From Aphelocoma coerulescens (taxonomy: Eukaryota; Chordata; Aves; Passeriformes; Corvidae): a DNA stretch of 64,000 bases. The first letter of the stretch is position 1; the number at the start of each line of letters is the position of its first letter. The notes beneath the pieces are model-generated. The model worked only from the letters and a program-made list of their open reading frames with translations, did not search any database and was not told where the DNA came from. Shown here one piece after another: positions 40,501 through 53,500 of the stretch. Made by a program: the position numbers and the translations under genes. The stretch spans positions 24,181,924-24,245,923 of the forward strand of contig NC_091023.1 in NCBI RefSeq assembly GCF_041296385.1, given 5' to 3'.

Positions 40501-43345
40501 AATAAAAGTTGGAGCTTTGCATCTTCCCAGTTATAATTACTTCTCTAAATATCTCCAGGAAACAGAAGCATAAACTAGCAAGCATTTAGAAACCCTGGGT
40601 AAGCATCTTTTGGAGAATGTGCCTATAAAATGAGTCATGCTTCTGTTTACAGTTTGAAATTGGTTTTCAAATCATAAAAAAAGCGCAAGATTACCAACAT
40701 GGCCAAATCAAGGTTGTGACTGGGAGGCCATGGCTCTGAATCGAGAGGATCTTGCTGACCTAGGGATAAGAATCTCCACTAGGATTGATGGATAACTCTT
40801 GGTTATTGGTGTAACTCAACAGAAAAATATGTCAAAATCATCTATTTCACAAAAAGAAACCACATAAACTCCAGACATGTCAGCAGCAGTTTTAAACAAA
40901 TAAAAAGTCACCCCTTCAAATGCACTCATTTTTATATGTGAACCATGTATAAAAGCCCTAGTTATTTCATTTGTATACACATGAATATTTTTAGATATAA
41001 ACCATACACACTGCAATCATTTTTGAGATGTCCTCAGGACTTCCAGAGATCTATGGGTCTTGAACTCTTCTCCAGAATGATCAAAATCTGTTCAAAATAT
41101 CGTCTGGCTCATCGTAACCACAGAGACACAAATTCTGCTCGTTGGCCTCTGATGAGATTTGTCATTGTTTCATGAACTCCCTGACTGGGGATTTTGTCTC
41201 CCTAAATAAAATCCTGTCTAGGGCTGATCATGTCCTATTTTATTGCCTTCAGAACCACGCTGTGCACTCTGTATTTTCTTTAAAGGAAAATACTTATGTG
41301 GTTTTACTCATTCTTAATTATCATAGTAGGAACGTAAGCCCAACTTAAGGTCTTTTTAAAATAGATTTCTTTTTCATTCCTTCAACATTTCTCTCCATTG
41401 GATTGTATCCCATACAATATCATTGTGATAGACTCAATATAATGTTGATAACAGTAATTCCATTTTAATTTATAGAGATCTTGTAGACTTTGCCAAAACA
41501 CCACCCTAACGAGCTGAGTTGCTTTGATGTTAATTTTCAGGAGATGTGACTTTGATGCAGAGCTCTGAACTGTCAGGAGAAAATTCCCAATGTACAGGCC
41601 TGGTCTATAAACAAGAATTTGTTCCATCAGATGCTCTCTACATTTACAACCTTGCATTGTTGTTTAACATTTTTCCTGGGAAATAAACAAATATTCAGCT
41701 GTGGTTAGCCAGAAATAGAAAGGACTTAGGAGGAAATCTGATCCCCCACTTGAAAATTACCTTGAGGAAACAACCCAAAATCTCTACCTTTTATGCAAGA
41801 TACTCATGCCTAGAACATACCGGGGAAAAAAGACCCAGATTTTTAGTTAAAAATTGGTTTTAACACGAATTTAAAACGTGGCAGGGATTTAGCCTTGAAT
41901 TTGGGCATGTGGATTTCAGTGCACTTGGTGGAAATATCTTGGGTTTAATTATATGTTTAAAAAGCATATTCTGTATTTAAGTACCAACAGTCATTTGCTT
42001 GAGAACTCTCTGAATTTTGTGTAAGTGCCACACAAGCACAAAAGTGAATGTAAATGAGGTTCTAAAGCACAAGGAGCACATATTTCATTCAATAAAACAC
42101 TCCAGGGCTGGAGAATTTGGGCAAGTACAGAAGGATTGAGACAGGGGTCTCTGTGGGGATTTCCAGCTGCAGCGATAACTTTTGGGGGACCCCAAAAACA
42201 CAAAAAGAAGCCCTGAGCCTAAAAGTTTTCTACAGTTCCCAGTTTCAAACGGAAGATGTGGATCTGGACGGGGAACTGTAAAATGTCAGGGCAGACAGTG
42301 AAATTCTCCCAGAGCTAAATCTCCAGTGTCTCAGTCAGGGTTGGCTGTGCAGGGAGGACACAGGGAATGCTCCTGACATGGAACAGTAACTGACTGGTTC
42401 TTCCACATTGCAAACATTTCTTCTTCTTCCTTTTCATCAGAAGATGAAATATAGAAGTTTTTTGAAGACACAGCAAGAACTTAATCCTTTTGGAACTGAC
42501 AATATTTTTTTTTACTAGCGTAAGACCCAACTATTTGCCTTTTTATCAATTATTTTATTCCTCCTGGCAGGGGCTAACATCCCTAATAGACACCCAGGAG
42601 TTCTGGCCATTTACAGGGTAGATCTCCAGCAATGTTCCCAGCTAAACTGCAGGTGATTTTCTGAACACTGACAGCATACACCTGAAAAATGGAACTGGCT
42701 CCTCATTTAGAGCAGGAGCTGACCGAGCAGCCACTTATTAAATCAACAGAAATAACTCTCCCACCCTGGGCTACAGACTGTGCTGCTCTGTTTGCATCTG
42801 CTGTTTTCCCTTATTTCCAAACGCTTCAAATGCCAGCTGAGGAGCAGACTTGATCTTGCTCCAAGCCTCCAAGCAAGGTTTGCTCCCTCATCTTGCTCCC
42901 AGCAGCGATTCCTGCGGGGGAGGAGCCGCGATCCTGTCTGAAACCGCACGCACGAGGAAACTCCTCCTGCTCCGGGAACTGCTGCTCTGGCAGACCTGAG
43001 CGAGCCAGCAGAGGCAGCTCCTGCAGGGCGTGAGAGCCGCCACCCTTGGGGATGTCCTGGCATATTCCTGGTCCAGGAGCAAAGACACAATTTAAAGCTA
43101 TGGGCTTGGCAAGTGCAGATCTCGAGGATAAAAATCCCATCCCACCCTATGTGGATGACAGCGGCTGCTTAAGGCAGGTGATGGAAACTTCAAGAGCAAG
43201 GTGAAGGAATGATTTCACATATTTCCAAGACTTTTTTCAGTATTATTTGAGTTTTAAACAAAGCATCTGTGGCCACACGGTCCTGGTTAAGTGTGGATGA
43301 AAGACAAAACCCGACCAAGAGATTACCCCTGATCAAACTGAAACT
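37536..43345. other. gene-free downstream sequence
   Basis: No exon found. A 38-bp tandem duplication lies at 39208-39283. AT-rich unique DNA around 40380-40560 has TATTAATAAA and TATAATTACTTC motifs and retained CpG (TGTCGCGAG). Frames at 42743-43140 (- strand) overlap each other and lack domains. Confidence 0.5.
39208..39293. repeat. 38-bp tandem duplication
   Basis: Two 38-bp units (39208-39245 and 39246-39283), each beginning GGCMTGGGGACAAGGCTG, are followed by a 10-base start of a third. Confidence 0.85.
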
Positions 43346-43562
43346 ATCATAGGATGGTTTGGGTTGGAAGGGACCTTAAAGCTCACCCAGTGCCACCCCT
43401 GCCATGGGCAGGGACACCTCCCACTGTCCCAGGCTGCTCCAAGTCCCATCCAGCCTGGCCTTGGGCACTGCCAGGGATCCAGGGGCAGCCCCAGCTGCTC
43501 TGGGCACCCTGTGCCAGGGCCTCCCCACCCTCACAGGGAGGAATTCCTTCCTAAAACTGTAA
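43346..43562 (-). mobile_element. CR1 retroposon 3' fragment, antisense
   Basis: ATCATAGGATGGTTTGGGTT, GGAAGGGACCTTAAAGCTCA, CATGGGCAGGGACACCTCCC, GGATCCAGGGGCAGCCCCAG, ending near GGAATTCCTTCCTAAAACTG. It is closely similar to the 11.7-kb copy over its whole length, so both are likely the same subfamily. Confidence 0.92.
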
Positions 43563-46084
43563 GTTGGCCCAAGGAAAACACCACTAAAAGAAAAGCAGCT
43601 GAGGTGGGAGTTGCTGAGGAAAAGTTTTGTTACTGTCTCCTGGATGTCACATGAGAAAAACAGGAGATTTTTCCCCATGACCCCAATGGTTCTCCACCTC
43701 AGCTCTTGGTACTTGGAGGGTAAATGAAATTAATTTAAATGAATCAGGCACACTCCCTCTCCTGTCTGACAGTGCATCTAACCAGCTTTGACTTTCACTC
43801 TTAGGGTAGGACTTATTTTAGAAAACTAGAAAAAGAATTGCCCATGTTATTCTTCAGACAGGAAAAATTACATGTTTAGAACCAACAGTTCATTGTCTAA
43901 AAATAATTTGCAATTACATAATGCTTTCCTCTTTCAGAGCAAGATTCGTGTTAATGTGGCTTGTTAGCACGTTTTTTGGAATTTAAATTCAGTTTGGAAT
44001 TGGTCAAAAACTTGTTGGTTCCTTGTCTGTGTGACTTAAAGAGTTGGCCTGGATCAAATTCCTTCTACCCCAGTACCTGGAATGTCGTCATCACTTGGAG
44101 GTAGCTGATGACTTTGGAGTGATTGCCCAGGCTGGAGGTGGAAACAACACCTGAACTTTCCCTGCATTTCCAAACCATCCTTCCCAAGGCAGGGGTCAGG
44201 CACCCGGGCCCTCCACTGTGCTTTCTGTCACAAGTAGATCCATTTCTCTGATTTTAGTAGTTTTGGGACAAATTACTGAATATTCAGATGTTTTAAAATG
44301 TTTGTAACTTTCCTTGGAGCTGATTTGGTTGTGCATTTCCCCCAACAGCCAGAATGTTTAGGGAGGATGTCAGGACAAGCTACAAGTCCTTTTTGTCCCA
44401 GGGCCAGGCACAGCGTGGGGTTTGAGCTGAGCAAACCGCCAGGAAATTCCATGTGCTGATTTCACCTTACCCTGAGAAAGCCAATTTTTCACTTGTTCCC
44501 TTTATAGTGGACAGGAGAAAGGGAAGAGAAAACAGCAACTCCAGAAAAGGAAGAGATCCATCAATGTCACCGTGGCAGGGCCAGGTCACTCCAGAGCAGG
44601 AGCTGTGCCCGCAGGTGTGACACTACAAACTGGGGCTGCTCCCTGCAGAGTGCCAGCAGCTTTGTGAAAGCTGTCAGACAGCTGGAGCTCCAGCACGAGC
44701 ACCCAGAGATGAAAGTGTGAGAAATATCTGAGTCCTTACCTGGAGCAAATAGGAAATGTGAGGACAAGGCTGAGCCCTCTGTGTGAGAGGCAGGGACGGG
44801 GACAGGCAGGAGCTTGGTGACATCTCTCATTTAGTCTGAGGCACAGCAGGAGGTTTCTGACACGGGGTTGTTTCTGCAGAGGCTCAGCAGCAGCAGAGAG
44901 GCCACAGAAAGCTGTGACAGCAGCCCTGGAAATGGAGAAATCAGGAATCTGTGGAGCAAGGGCACTGTGGATGAGTGGCAGCACAGGTGACAGGAACCAC
45001 TTACCTTATCATTTTCCCAGGAAGAGGGGAGATACAAGCACAGGAGCCCAAGAAATAATCTCACTTGTGGTTAGATTGTCAGCCCAGGGGGCTGCAGCTC
45101 CTGGTTGCTGCCTTGAATGGAATATTTTAAACTCCCAACAGTTTTTTCCAGCAACAACTCAATAAGTAGCCAAATGTAGTATTAAATATTTCCTTATCCT
45201 TTCCCCTGTTTCTTGCTGAAGCAAACCACTTTAAGGGTAAAAGATGTGTAGCATCACTGGTTTTGTTTTGTTCTTTTTTAAGCTTTCTTTCACAATCTGT
45301 ACAACAACAGACTTTTTTATACTCACTGCTTACCTCCCCTTATCCTGGCTTCCCCCATATTCCTTGGGGGACTGGAAAGCATCTTGAAATCTTTCTCCCC
45401 ACTGTCTCTGACAGCAAAACGTGGTTGTGCCTAAACTGCTGCCTCCTTTTGGGCGAGCAGAGCTGATGTTCCTGCCTGGGAGATTCCCTAAAACCACAAC
45501 CTGGGGTTGTTAACAGCCACACTCCCCAGATTTTGTGTCTCTGCTCTGCAGAAGCTGCAAATTGAAACACACCTGGCCAATATAAACTCCCACCCTCAGG
45601 GCACGTGGCTGACCAGGAATGAGGTCCTGGATGTTGGTAGAAGGCTTTGACTTCTCTACCTGTGACAAACTCAAGGTCTTGAGTTGGAAGGCTTTTGTAG
45701 ATGTTCTGGTTTACAGCTGCCTGAAGACTTCTGAATAAGTGCCCAAGTGCTGCAGTTCTGGGAACAGCATTCCAAGGGCTGTGCTGCTCCTTCCCGGGAC
45801 CTGTTCCCACTGCTGGTGATGGAAATGTGTGGTCAGGTCCTCTCTGTGGTGACCTTTGATGAGTCCCTTCATGTGGAGGAGCTGCAGCAACTGGAGATTT
45901 TGGTGGCAGCCATGGAATTAGGAGCTGTCCCAACAGGATCTTCCCTGGGATGTGAAGGCTGATAATGGTGCTGGCAATTTTGCTGCTGTCACTGAGGTGA
46001 GACGTGGGGAATGTATTGATTGGGAAAGAATTCTGGCACTCTGGGTACTCATTTTAAGAAAGCAAAGCAAACAACCCCACAACT
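43563..46084. other. gene-free downstream sequence
   Basis: No exon recognised. The 197-codon - frame at 45340-45933 has no pattern I recognise, and its + strand partner frames are equally uninformative. Confidence 0.45.
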
Positions 46085-46132
46085 GTTGGACCAGATGATC
46101 TCCAGGTATCCCAACCCCTATGATTCCATGGA
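46085..46132 (+). mobile_element. CR1 3' tail, very short, sense
   Basis: GTTGGACCAGATGATCTCCA then CCCAACCCCTATGATTCCAT fits the last 45 bases of a CR1 tail of the TTGGACTAGATGATCTC type. Confidence 0.7.
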
Positions 46133-48708
46133 AAACCAAAATATGTTCAGTCCTAGGGGATCACCAGGGAAGTACAAAGATGGGGCTTGTTTGAAAAACT
46201 CTTGTCAGAAAGGAGGCTCAGGCTTTTTAAATCCCTGTCCCCACCTGAGCACAATCCCATCTACTTAAATCCCTCTGGGTCCTTGCCATCAATGACAACA
46301 TTCTCCTACCCTTTAAAGGGTTTTAAAGGTTCAGAGAGAGGTGGCTTAACTCAATAACCATGTTTTTACCAATTTGTGATCCAAGAATTTGAGAGAATGA
46401 GAATTCTCCTTGGAGAATGGGAAGGTTGTGTAGCAATTTCTTCCCATTTGGCCATATGATGGATTTTTCTCCTTTAAAGCTGTCCTGTATTTGTAGTAGA
46501 GGTACCAAAACTCTACCAAGCCTCTATTTAACATGATTCAATACTTTACCCTCTGTTTTTCCCCATGTATTTAGGATTTCCCTTCAATCCTATTGGTTTC
46601 ACTATAAATTGTATTTTCTTTGTGCAACCTGCCTTTAATATGGACCTGACTTTGGCAACTTGGACCTGGGGATTTTGAGTTTACAGCTCAGGAATTAACA
46701 GTTTGTAATCTTTTTCTGACCCACACTCATCACAAAGACAGGGAGCTTTGAAATATTTGTGTTTCTCTTCCTGAGGTGCTGCTTATAGGTAAAGACATAA
46801 AATTGTTGCTGTATTTCTGCATTCCTCACATGAATAGGCAGAACCAGTGGTTTCTGTATCAAATGGTATCTTAAAAACCACAGGGACTAAATAAAACAGC
46901 CTATGGTTTGCTGTTTAATTTTAAAGAAGGTAATTTTAAAGAAGTTTAATTTTAAAGATTGCAGTTTTTGATCTGCTGCCTATCCATGGCCCCGAAGAGG
47001 AGGATGTGTTGGGTTTGGCTTTTCTTTCTCATGCAGAAAGAGAGAACTTCTGTCTTATCCTGAATAACACCTAAAACCCAATGAAAGGATATTGTGTTGT
47101 TTTTTTTTTAATGAGAACTGGAATATGCAAAGAACCAAGGCAGGATCTTGGGTTTTTTCCTCTGTTTCTATGGAAGTCCCAAGCAGGACATGGCCCCCCA
47201 GAAAATATCACAGTCACAAAGCAAGTACAGAGCTGATCCCATGTGAGATATGAATCTTCATCCCCATAAATCCTGATTAAATCTCCTTTGTGTTTTGGTT
47301 GTTTTTATCTTAAACCTGGGAAGAGGGACATCTGAGGAGTTCTGCTCAAGGGTTAGGTCTCACTGCCTTAATATCAGTTTCAGTGTCAGTGGAATGAATG
47401 AAAATTTGGTCCATGCTTGGTTTTGATAAAGATGTAAATGGGCTCCTTTAGATGGGGATTTGCTCATTTTTATTTATTATGGTGAGTTTCTTTTTTTAAG
47501 TTGTTGTAAACTAAAGGGCTTCTCTGCTATTTTGGCAGTTCTGCTGAAAACAGATAGCAGTTGAAAGGGAAAAAAGTCATATTTAGCCCTACATTTCCTG
47601 AAAAACTGCCCTTAAGGAATTTAAGCAGCATCCCAGGAGCATTTTACAGAAATGTCTCTTCAGATATTAGTGTAATATTTCATTGAGAGCAGTGTCACAT
47701 AGAGCATAAAAACAACTGTTGTGAGTAATGGCAGGGCTGAAAGAAAGGATTCTGTAGTGTCCTCCTCTTTCTAAAGGGATCTTGTTCTGTCTGCTCCAGA
47801 GGAGTTTATCAGAGGCAGCAAGAAACCTCTACTACGAGGCTACACCAGGAGTAAAGCTGCTCCTTTGTGAATGTGTTAAATCCGGGGAGTTCATAAAAGA
47901 TGGAACCACGTTTTTAGGGAAGGATGGATGAGAAGCTCTGTCAGCTGTAGGGATAACCAAGTTCCCACAGAGCTGCTGCTGTGGCAATTTTAGGGGTATT
48001 TTTTAGGGTGCTTCTTGCATTCTGTGCACTATGAAAGAATTTGCTGTCACATACTGGCCAGGGACAGTAAAAATACCAACTTTTTGTGGTTTAGTTTGTT
48101 TGTTTGAGGTTTTTTTAATTAAAAAAATGCTCCTAGATGTTGTGTTTGGGAGGAAGCCTTGAAATGAGCATGACCAGAATCTGTAAGGAGTTCTGAGGAA
48201 TGTCTGTGTAAACCAGAAGCATCTTCAGGGCATTATTTCACATCTCAGGGTGTTAATCCTCCATCAGAGCGAGGCAAAGCTTCCTGCTGGGTGCCAGGCA
48301 CAGCTCAGGGGTGGCAGTGCAGGTTCAGTGGTGCAGGAGGGAGCGTGGGAATGGAGATGCCACACGGAGCTCTTGCATATCTGCACTTTGGGAAATCCTT
48401 AATTTAAGATCAGATCTGTTGTCAGAAGAAGACAAAAATCCTCTGCTTCGAAAAATAAATATTTCATTTGAAGATGAAGTCTGTTGTGAGGAGAAGACGA
48501 AACCCGGTGACATATAAAGATTTCATGTTTCAATTATCGCTGAACTTCTTCCCTGGAAACTCTTTTTCCATGATAATCCTTCACCTTTTCTTCTTATGCA
48601 TTTGACCTTTATTTTTAAAGTGCCTTTCAGTCTGTTCATGTAAATATAAAAATTGATAACTCCTTGTTCATTCCTTTGTCATAAATTTGATTGCCTTACA
48701 ACTATTTC
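46133..48708. other. gene-free downstream sequence
   Basis: No exon found. A 15-bp tandem of TTAATTTTAAAGAAG occurs three times at 46915-46960. Confidence 0.5.
46915..46960. repeat. 15-bp tandem repeat, three units
   Basis: TTAATTTTAAAGAAGG, TAATTTTAAAGAAGT and TTAATTTTAAAGATT are consecutive. Confidence 0.85.
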
Positions 48709-48900
48709 ATAGAACAAATCCCAGAATGGTTTGGGTTGGAAGGGACCTTAAAACGCATCTTTTTCTGCCCCTTCCACTGTCCCAGGCTGCTCCAAGCCCC
48801 ATCCAACCTGGCCTTGGACACTTCCAGAAATCCAGGGGCAGCCACAGCTTCTCTGGGCACAGGTATTCCCACACTTTCTTAACTAAAAAGACCCAATTTC
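48709..48900 (-). mobile_element. CR1 retroposon 3' fragment, antisense
   Basis: AATCCCAGAATGGTTTGGGT, TGGAAGGGACCTTAAAACGC, CCCAGGCTGCTCCAAGCCCC, ATCCAACCTGGCCTTGGACA, AATCCAGGGGCAGCCACAGC. The 'tgccatgggcagggacac' piece is missing. Confidence 0.9.
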
Positions 48901-48995
48901 TCTGAATTTAACTCTGTTTTATGAGGTTAAATGCCCTTAACCAAAAGCTAAAAGCAGTGGTAGCTGCCATTGTGTGTATTGATCTGGCTGCTGAG

Positions 48996-49025
48996 ATTAG
49001 TTTTAATTAGTTTTAATTAGTTTGA
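48996..49025. repeat. 10-bp tandem of TTAGTTTTAA
   Basis: Three helical-turn-spaced units, each producing a TTAATTAG-like homeodomain core. Confidence 0.8.
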
Positions 49026-50467
49026 TTGCTGGTGCACAGTTCAGTGTTGATGGTTCTGGGTTGTTCTCTGAGCCAGCACAGCCCCCTTGGCTCAGCACTC
49101 CTTGCTCCACTCTGCCTCACTAAAAAAAAAGGGATTTGGGAAAACCATGAGGTTTTAGAGCAGTTTAAGGCTGGGATCCATCTAAATATTCTGCCATATT
49201 TCAATTGGGATTTCAGCAGCAATCAGTGCAGCTCTGGAGGCTGCTCCTTCTGCTTTCACTGAGCTGCACCTCTGGTGACATCTCAGGGGCTTGTGCACAG
49301 GATCTGTTCTCCCACCTCACAGATAAAACATTTACCCTGTTACCTCTGTCTTGCCTTTCCCACATGGCCTGAACATCTTATCAGAGCTCCTTAGAGGTTG
49401 TGGTAAATTCATTTTTAACAAATCAACAACCTCAGCAGAATATTACTCCTAAAAGAGGAGAAAAAATGCAAAAAAAAGGCCCCCAACATAATATTGTTTC
49501 TTTTCCTTTTCAGGAATTTTAGTAACCTGTAAGAAACTCTGTAGTTCATCTCAGGAGAAAATTGTTCTCTGTGTGTTCTCTGTGCTTTGCAAGGAATAAA
49601 ATACATTTCTCAGTGCTTGCCCACTGGTGTAATAGTGCTGTAATCTGTGCTGGGTGAATTGTCCTGAAGTGGAGATTTATTTCACGTGGTCCTTTGAGAG
49701 TGTTTGGTCTAAACCCTGAGATTAGGGGGCACGATTTAAAACCTGAACTATTTATAAATGTTGCTAATTTAATAAATTAGGGATGTAATTTACAGCGCTT
49801 TCAAAGCTGTCACTTGTGTTTTCCTTTTGCCAGTGGGGTTTCTTTAGGTCTGGATGGGCAAGAGGAATTTAGAGGGCTGGAGTTCACCCTGATCACCCTC
49901 TTCTGCCTGGTGACAGTCACAGGCTGTGTCCTCATTAGATTTTAGCATCAGAACGCCCTGATCAAGGATCAGGAGATTGTGGGAGCAGAAAAAACTGTGT
50001 GGAAAACCCCCTATAACCATAAAATCCTGTATTGGTTCCTCAGAAACCACGGCCTTCCAGGGATGTGATACAGAGCACCTGCTGTACTTGTGTAATTCCA
50101 TTCACACACAGGGACTGAAGCAAAAAAGCTTGGAGGTGAAAATGGCAGGAAAATAAAAATGACTGCTTATACAAAGCAAGCACCTCGGTGTTTTAGTAAC
50201 ACTGCCCATCCAGACCAATATCTGCAGGTTTTTTCCTGTTTCTGTCACGAGCAGGAGTTTCCCTGAGCAAAAAGCACAAGTGCAGATGATGCAAAGAGGC
50301 AAATGTGGGGGAGCGTGTCCATCTCAGCCCAGGGCACATCCCTGCACTTCACAGTTCCAAACAAACAATTCCCAAACACGTAAAGGAACTTCCCCTGTAA
50401 GTGACTCTGGATGTAAAACATTGAATGGACTTTTGCATTGAATTATCTCATCCCATTCAGGTTCTAA

Positions 50468-50510
<43 letters not shown>

Positions 50511-53500
50511 ACCAAACCCCCCAACCCACAGCTCTCCAAGTGCCCTCAGAGAGGGGAAGTGCCAGGATGAAGATGCTCATTAAATCAGCCAGGAATGATT
50601 ACCTGTCACAGGGCTGGGCCATGTGGATCAGCAAGGCTTCGAGTTTAATTAATTAAGGGTTACTTTTTGCTCTTCTTAGCCTTGTTTTCTTGCCTGGAAT
50701 CCTCTGTAGTGATTGATTTGCAATTATAGAGGGCACAGAAGATGGACTTGGCAGTCAGCAGTGCCTGACTGATGGAACAGGTACAGGGATGTGGCTAAGA
50801 CACCTGTGGGACCATGTTGAAACAATTCTCTGGGATATTGTCTCTGGAAAATTTTCCTTAGGCCTTTGTTTCATTTCATAAAAGTACACTGTGGTCTCTA
50901 GAGAAAAAAATTACAATGGTGCACCAAAGCCCTTAATTAGCCAGGTAATTAGAAAGCCTGTGAGCTTCCATCATTATTTGTCACACTTGAGCCCCCAAAA
51001 GAGAGTCACTCTAATTCTCTGTGTGTTTATTTGTTTAAGGACCTCTTTAGGCATAAAATTTTAGTGGTGATGTGCAGCCATGAGATGATTAATATTGCTA
51101 TAATGAACAAATAATCATATATAATTATGTATTAATAACTATCTGCAGTTTTATCACCTGAAGTGATAAAAACCCTTACAATTTGAAGTGTAAGGACCCT
51201 TAAAATTAATGTGTTTGTGTAAAGTTGAGAAAAAGTTGTGCTACTCTCCCTGTGTGTCATGTCTGTTAAATATCACAAATATCACACAAAAGTATGGCAA
51301 AAAAAAAAGAGTTTTGACTTGAAACTACATCCAGTGAGTGGATAAAATGATACTCCTTTGAAACTGTGTATGATGTCTATAAGCACCGAGGTATTTTGGC
51401 ATCTCAAAGTAAGCAATTTTCTCTGCTTTCAGGGAAAGGCTGCGTTCCTGCAGATCCCTGTAAGCTCTGGGTTTAATGAAGCTGAAAATACCCTTCAAAT
51501 CTAAGGATCAGCCTCATTGCAGTTGCTCCCTGCTTTAAATCTGCTTTAACTCACAATTGAATTCTATTTAGGAATGTTTCATTTAAAAAGTGATGGCTGA
51601 TGGAAACTCGAGCCACTTCCAAGTCTGATGCCTTTGCCAAATAATCAAAATCTAAGAGGAAAATGAACATTATTAACTACAAAAAGAATGAAATTTAATA
51701 TTTTGCATGGTTCCATGAGTTGTGGGAGACCCTTTCCCAGGATATTTGATGTTGTTTAGGAAATACAAAGTGGTTCAAGCATTCCTGTGGACTTGGCTTC
51801 CTCGGGGGTGATTTATTTTATCACTAAGAAAGACATGACCAAAATACCATTATTCTGCTCAGCTGAGAGAAAATACCACATTTTAGTGGTGATGTGGGCT
51901 GTGGAAAAGATCCCTGTGGATGCTTCCCACCATCCATCAGGAGGAGATGCCCACTGAAGCCTTTTTGGCACCATCAGGGACCACAGGAGGAGTCACACCT
52001 GAAACTTCACTGGCCAAGCAAGTCCAGAGTCTGCTTCTCTGTCACAGCTTTCCCCAGTCCTTCACATAGAAAAAAAGAGTGAAATTAAGCTTGGCTTAAA
52101 TATTTAAAACCCTCACAATCTTTATTTGGAAGAGGAATTGTTTGTCTCTAATGAACGGGGAAGGTAAAAGGCGCAAAATTAAATTAGGAGAAGAAAAGTT
52201 ATTAATGGAATTGACTTTTGCTGTGTGTTCTGCAAACAACTGTAAAGGGGAACCTTGGTGTGGTCTTTTGTACAGACACATTCACTCATCTGGACAGATA
52301 AATACACGCATCTCTGAATCTATTTTCGACACCAACTTCCTATTCCTTAAAAGTTTAGCTGTTGCTTTATGCAGAATTTGCCCCTGGAGAGGTGGCAGCC
52401 TTCAGATGGAGTCTGCACCATGTTAAGGATCATGTTATTGCTTAAAACTGAGCTCACCTAAGCTTGGTTTGCTCCAGAGCTGGCACACAGCCACAGTTTC
52501 TCTCCTCCTGAGGTGATGCCAGCAAAGGGCTCAAATCAGATCTTGTTCCTTTTCCCCAGCACACAAAAGCTGCCCCTGGTTTGCAAAATCTGATGGAACA
52601 GATTATTTCTGGATTGCCTCAGCCTGCTCAGACCTCGGTGTGCAATCAGTAATTTGGAATTTGTACCTCTTACTTCCAGACACATTTTCTGGGATTTTTT
52701 TCCTGAGGGAAGGTTTTACCACTGGGTTGATGTGGGGTGAGGTGAGCGCTGTCTGATGGAGCTCCCGGGGGAGAGCTGTGGTTATATATGGAGTGAACAT
52801 CATCAGGAGCTAAATTGTTAATTAATTAAGCATGAAAGATGCAGGTAGATGCTTCTGCTGGTGAGCCACGGGGATTTATGACTCTTTAAGGTCCTTCTTG
52901 TGTTTTGGTACCTGTCTCTCCCCCCAGAGCTGGCAAGGAAGGGTCACAGAGGAAGGTCTGTGCTGGAAGAGCAGGAATAGGATAAAAATTGCTGTGCTCA
53001 GCCGCCTCCTCTGGAAAATGGATATTCCTGGCTCTGCTGGTGGACTCTCCACAGGACCCAGAGGCTCCTGTTCTTGTCTAGATCCAGCTGGAGTCAGGAA
53101 AATTGTGGTTCTAAATCAGCCCCGTGTGTGACTGCGCTAAACACACACATCCCACACAGCCCCGCTCCTGCTCCTCGTGTCTCCTTCTACCTGCTCCTTG
53201 TTTTGAATATATTTTTATTTTCTTTGCAAATTTGATGGCTGTGGGGAATTCAGCTTGAGACACTAATTATGCACTGTCAGGATGTAATTACTAATGAAGG
53301 CAGTGCAGAGCATGATTTGGTGAAACATCATGAAGTTAATTTGGTTTTCAGGACCAAAGTCTGAATTAGCTCACATTTTTCTCACGATAAACAAGGTCTG
53401 TTATAGAAATAATCACATTTATTTCCTGGCTTTGCTAAATATTCCACTTATAAACTGCCTCATCTTAACAATTACTGTGTTGAGGTTTGAAGATGATTTT

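Noticed and set aside
45340..45933. 197-codon - strand frame, possible retroelement remnant
   Set aside because: No reverse-transcriptase, gag or LTR hallmark can be seen, so chance is more likely.
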